NCBI GenBank assembly: GCA_013285505.1
Contig: CP053450.1
Coordinates: forward strand, 3,642,796 to 3,706,795
DNA length: 64,000 bases
DNA from: Planctomycetota bacterium
Lineage (GTDB): Bacteria > Planctomycetota > Phycisphaerae > Phycisphaerales > UBA1924
Direction of reading: 5' to 3'
Position numbers and translations under genes: made by a program. The notes under the pieces are model-generated. The model was not told the DNA's origin, did no database searches, and saw only the letters and a program-made list of their open reading frames with translations. Below, in pieces: positions 60,602 to 64,000 of this stretch; the first letter of the stretch is position 1; each line of letters begins with the position of its first letter.

Positions 60602-62182
60602 CTACCTCGCGGGAGGCCCTGATCGCAGCGCGTCCGGCCACATCTCTACCTCTAATGGCTGCTCCCCGTTGTGGGAGCGGCCATCCGGAAGGGTGACCTC
60701 TTCAAAGACGATGAAGTACCGAACTCGATCTCCGAGGAACGCGAACCTCTGATCGATGCTGAACTCTATTGCGGCGTCGGCGGGACGACCCCCAGAGCCG
60801 TAGCCACTACCTGAGCCACCCCCGGAACCCCTCCAAGAGTGCCTGGTGCTAGTCTCCAGGCTTGAGACGCTGAACTGTCCCAAGACGTGGCGGTCCTGGT
60901 CGTCGATCAGGACCTCGATCGCCCCAGAAGCGGAGAACGACCCGGCGGTGTCGCCCACTGCGACCTTCGCGTCGTAATACAGGTGCCCGCCGCTAGCACC
61001 CCTGCCCCTGGTCCACTCTGCGGGCCGCAAGTGTGCTTCGAGCCATCCCGAGATGTCCAAGTCCGCGTCCGGCGTGGGGGTAGATGGTGAGACCACAATC
61101 GCTACCAAATCCTCAACGACCAAGCAGTCGCTCGCATCAAACTGTGGATCATCCACCAAATGCCAGAGGTCCTGCTCGGACTTCGAGCACAAGACTCGGA
61201 CCGCAATCTCATGAGAGCCTGGGGCTACTGGGGCAGTGAAACGTACCAGATGGCCTGCGTCCCGACCGGGGGTGCCTCGGGACCTCGTCTTGAACCGACC
61301 CTCGGTGTGTCGGCCCCAGCCATGTACAAAGTCAGAGCCGTCTGGCAACCGAACTTCGATGACATGCTCGCCCACATCGGTTAGGACTCGCTGGAGGAAG
61401 TCGATCCCGATCGTCACCTCTTGACCCGGAGCGACCTGTCGTTCAGGGAACACCCAGATCCTGGGGGCGCAATGCGACTCGACCAGCTCGTCCCAGGTGG
61501 CATCATCGACGACGCCCGACTGCCGCAGATGGTTGAGCACATAGCTCCACTCCTGCACCCAGGGCTCACCGGGCTTTGTCGCACGTCCGGACAGGAACGC
61601 GCCGATCTGCGAGAGAACACGGATGTCGGTAGATTTACAACTGGCGAGTTCGCGCAGCAAGACCGTGTTGTCTCTCAAGTAATGCCAACCCTCTCCTTCA
61701 AGCGACTGCCAGTCGCTCCGATTGAGAGAAACCAGCAGCGCGTTCAGGAGCCGCTGCTGCTCATCGGACTCCAGCGATCCGGCAGTCATGCGCTGCCACA
61801 GCTCGGAGCCACACGCATCTGACATCCACCCACCCGGGTCTTCGACCGACCAGGCGATGAGTCGTCCCGAGGGAAGCCGGGCCGCGATACTTTGCAGGGT
61901 AAAGAGGCCCCTTGACGCGAGCACGCCGATCGAGATGCACATCGCAAGGCCGACAAGACCGATGGTTAGCATTCTCCATCGACGCACATGACGCCCTTTG
62001 AGGACGGCACCCCGCTGCTTCAATGCCCCTCCGCACTCTGGACAGCGCTCGGTCTCGGAGTACAGTCCGGTGAGGTCGAACCCGCAGACGGCACAGCGGG
62101 GCTCACCGCCGATGCGTCGGCCCTTCCAGCCGAACAAAACGGCAAGGGCGAAGAACATCCCAATGAGCACGAGCATCGGCAT
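60602..62182 (-). CDS. Zinc-ribbon membrane protein of unknown function
   Basis: A 526-residue protein. Helix one (LVLIGMFFALAVLFGW), then a zinc ribbon CAVCGFDLTGLYSETERCPECGG, a second helix (MLTIGLVGLAMCISIGVL), and an extracytoplasmic part of about 440 residues. That part contains beta-strand-rich domains, a Gly/Ser-rich stretch (GGGSGSGYGSGGRP), and CxC-free loops. Zinc-ribbon plus membrane segment at the N-terminus is a common planctomycete layout. It is in the same direction as its upstream neighbour, with 89 bases between. Confidence 0.7.
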   Translation of the reverse strand: MPMLVLIGMFFALAVLFGWKGRRIGGEPRCAVCGFDLTGLYSETERCPECGGALKQRGAVLKGRHVRRWRMLTIGLVGLAMCISIGVLASRGLFTLQSIAARLPSGRLIAWSVEDPGGWMSDACGSELWQRMTAGSLESDEQQRLLNALLVSLNRSDWQSLEGEGWHYLRDNTVLLRELASCKSTDIRVLSQIGAFLSGRATKPGEPWVQEWSYVLNHLRQSGVVDDATWDELVESHCAPRIWVFPERQVAPGQEVTIGIDFLQRVLTDVGEHVIEVRLPDGSDFVHGWGRHTEGRFKTRSRGTPGRDAGHLVRFTAPVAPGSHEIAVRVLCSKSEQDLWHLVDDPQFDASDCLVVEDLVAIVVSPSTPTPDADLDISGWLEAHLRPAEWTRGRGASGGHLYYDAKVAVGDTAGSFSASGAIEVLIDDQDRHVLGQFSVSSLETSTRHSWRGSGGGSGSGYGSGGRPADAAIEFSIDQRFAFLGDRVRYFIVFEEVTLPDGRSHNGEQPLEVEMWPDALRSGPPAR

Positions 62183-62271
62183 CGTTGGAGTCTACCGTGC
62201 GGGCCACCGGACAGTTCCGCTCTTCAGAGGTAGCGGGACTGCCGCATTCCTGCCGCGAGGATGGCCAGACG

Positions 62272-64000
62272 CTAGTCCAGACTCGACGTGTTCAGGAGCT
62301 GATCCGCGTCTACCGCCAACTGTTCCGCCAGGATCTGGACAACCTTTTCCGAAGCGGGTTTCGACTCCTCAAACAGCAGGTGGGCCATCAGCACGCCGGG
62401 GACGAACACCTCGCCGGTCGCGTCGTAACCCAGCCGGCCGAGGTTCCCGGATCGAAGCTCGCCGAGAACACCGTCGGGATCGTTGACGACAAGACTGGGC
62501 TCGAACCAGTCTCGACGCTCCGCCAAGAACACATCGATGGCGAGCTTCAGGAACCGGACTCTCTCCTCGTCTGTCCACCAGGGGCCAACGGGCTGGCTTG
62601 CCACGATCGTCACCGTCCCGGACTCCAACGTGTTCAGGAGGTGTGACATCGCGGGGAACCTGTCATCGATCTGGAACAGAGCCTTCGCACGACGGGCTCC
62701 ATCCGACAGACTCTGGTCTTCCCCACCATCACCGGGTACCGCCGCCGAAGACAGCATGCCGGCGAGGCGATCCAACAGAGGGATCGCATCCGTAGCAATC
62801 CGTTCACAGTAGGGGTCCATCCGACCATACCGATCGAGGTCGGCGGCTGCCCGCGCAACCGCAGCCCTGAATTCATCGACGGGCTCGACTCCCTGGCTCC
62901 CGAACAACGCCTGTTGCCACTCTGCGAGCATCGTGACGAAGACTCGCGTCACGAGCTCGATGCGGGCATACTGCAACTGGTCGGGTGCCAACTCGTCCGT
63001 CGTATCCAGGAACTCCACCAACTCCTCGACGGGTCGCGTGTTCCACTCCGAACGAAACGACCGGAAGAAGCTCGGCTGGCGCCTCCGGATGATGAGGTCT
63101 TCCAACGCGTCGTCCAGATCCTGTCCCTCAACCGCGGCCTTCCAGTGCGCGAGAATCCGAGTCATCGGCGCGAACTGACCTTCGAGGACGCTGTCACGCT
63201 GCGGGGATCGGCGGAACAGGGGTACCTCGGGCGGAACCGACTCGCCGAGCGACGAGACGTTTTCCTTGAACACATCTCCATAACCCCCATAGAGATCCCG
63301 CAGGTGCGCATGAACAAATCCCCGAGTGGGGTACCAATCCGGCACTCCGCCAGGCGTAGCGGAGACACCGCCGTATGCCGCGAGGGCTCGCTCTCCATCT
63401 ATCAGCCGTTGGTGGCGGCCGACGTTCCCGATGAGCACAACCTCCGCAAGAGCCGAACGAAGCGCGTAGGCGCGCGCCGCCTCCATGCTGCTGGGTGCGG
63501 ACTCGACCATTTTTGTTGCCGCGGCGAAGCACGTCTCGGGATCGTTGTCACAGAGCGAAGAGAGCAGGCGATGCAGCCACACGCTGTAGACGGCGGCATC
63601 CTCCAACGCCGAGTCGTCCGGAACATGCACGGACTGCCACGGCGGGTTGCCCGGCCAGTCCATGTACGTCATCGTAAAGAGCCTGCCCATGCCAAGAGGG
63701 TTGTCAGCGATATCAAGTGCTCCGGGACCGAACTCGATCCTCGACCCGTTGATCACGTACGGGACCGTCGTGCTGACCACGTGCTCGCTCTCCCGCACCG
63801 TGATGATCCCGTAGGCACTCGGGACACAGAACACAGCACCGGCGAACGTCTCGGTTCTCACGAGGCGATCCGAGTCTGCCAGCAGCAACAGCGCAAGCCA
63901 CTTCCGAACCGGGTGCGATTCAATCAGGATGGACTGCTGCTCCCCCTGAAACGCCGCGAGGTCCACGAACCTGGATTCCCACGGCTTGTTGGACGGCGAG
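62272..64000 (-). CDS. Large protein of unknown function, 5' end outside window
   Basis: The frame is open to the window edge with no convincing start inside: before the GTG at 63966 it continues upstream as SPSNKPWESRF. At least 576 residues, largely helical, soluble in appearance and without signal peptide in the visible part. Runs such as ALRSALAEVVLIGNVGRHQRLIDGERALAAYG, RQPSFFRSFRSEWNTRPVEEL and LKLAIDVFLAERRDWFEP give no family match. It ends in LNTSSLD. Pairing with the zinc-ribbon membrane protein is possible but unproved. Confidence 0.65.
   Translation of the reverse strand, partial: SPSNKPWESRFVDLAAFQGEQQSILIESHPVRKWLALLLLADSDRLVRTETFAGAVFCVPSAYGIITVRESEHVVSTTVPYVINGSRIEFGPGALDIADNPLGMGRLFTMTYMDWPGNPPWQSVHVPDDSALEDAAVYSVWLHRLLSSLCDNDPETCFAAATKMVESAPSSMEAARAYALRSALAEVVLIGNVGRHQRLIDGERALAAYGGVSATPGGVPDWYPTRGFVHAHLRDLYGGYGDVFKENVSSLGESVPPEVPLFRRSPQRDSVLEGQFAPMTRILAHWKAAVEGQDLDDALEDLIIRRRQPSFFRSFRSEWNTRPVEELVEFLDTTDELAPDQLQYARIELVTRVFVTMLAEWQQALFGSQGVEPVDEFRAAVARAAADLDRYGRMDPYCERIATDAIPLLDRLAGMLSSAAVPGDGGEDQSLSDGARRAKALFQIDDRFPAMSHLLNTLESGTVTIVASQPVGPWWTDEERVRFLKLAIDVFLAERRDWFEPSLVVNDPDGVLGELRSGNLGRLGYDATGEVFVPGVLMAHLLFEESKPASEKVVQILAEQLAVDADQLLNTSSLD

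Overview
The window reads as a high-GC planctomycete chromosome, most likely from the Phycisphaerae lineage. The signs are five prepilin-like proteins of the H-X9-DG type, several secreted proteins ending in a PEP-CTERM-like or Gly-Cys tail, zinc-ribbon membrane proteins of a planctomycete style, a DUF1080 protein, bactofilins, and lysine synthesis by the LysW carrier-protein route. No rRNA, tRNA or CRISPR array was seen.

Layout. 0-5.6 kb: cdsA (cut by the window edge), uppS, a spermidine-synthase-like membrane protein, two overlapping bactofilins, a small lipoprotein and bioY. 5.7-9.2 kb: three tandem prepilin paralogs, two followed by clear terminators. 9.4-20.1 kb: a CNNM/CorC-type transporter, a sialidase-like protein, a Tat-exported NHL protein, two PEP-CTERM-like proteins, a Bax-inhibitor protein, guaB and an M28 peptidase with a PDZ tail. 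20.4-29.2 kb: gcvP, a Cys-rich secreted protein, an inositol-phosphatase-like enzyme, two more prepilins, a lipoprotein and ispF. 29.3-34.9 kb: an apparent hydrolase/DedA-like/ATP-grasp fusion, dprA and lexA. 35.0-36.9 kb: a SnoaL-like protein, a small protein and a DUF1080 protein. 37.0-38.45 kb: an AT-richer island between two 153-bp palindromic elements.

38.5-43.7 kb: the lysine operon lysW-X-Y-Z-K plus a citrate-synthase-like gene. A Lys-rich leader peptide and an intrinsic terminator lie upstream, which is the layout of an attenuator. 43.7-52.4 kb: a clade-II-type nitrous oxide reductase cluster on the minus strand (Rrf2 regulator, diheme cytochrome c, nosZ, NosB-like, nosD, nosF, nosY, nosL, RIC iron-sulfur repair protein). 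Most of its genes overlap by a few bases. 52.7-56.8 kb: a methyltransferase / FAD reductase / type III polyketide synthase trio and a PPK2 kinase. 56.8-60.5 kb: fragments of degraded genes, including dockerin-type C-termini, an S1/P1-nuclease tail, a truncated ParB-methylase, a HARE-HTH piece and a terminase-like piece. 60.6-64 kb: a zinc-ribbon membrane protein and a large unknown protein running off the edge.

Sequence quality: at least 14 genes that should be intact are broken by 1-2 base shifts. About two dozen of these shifts are repaired by removing one base inside or beside a GCGC tetranucleotide, often a GCGC read as GCCGC or GCGGC. A few others lie in G or A runs. This looks like a consensus-sequence error rather than gene decay. 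These genes are annotated as single CDSs spanning the shifts, with the repaired length stated.
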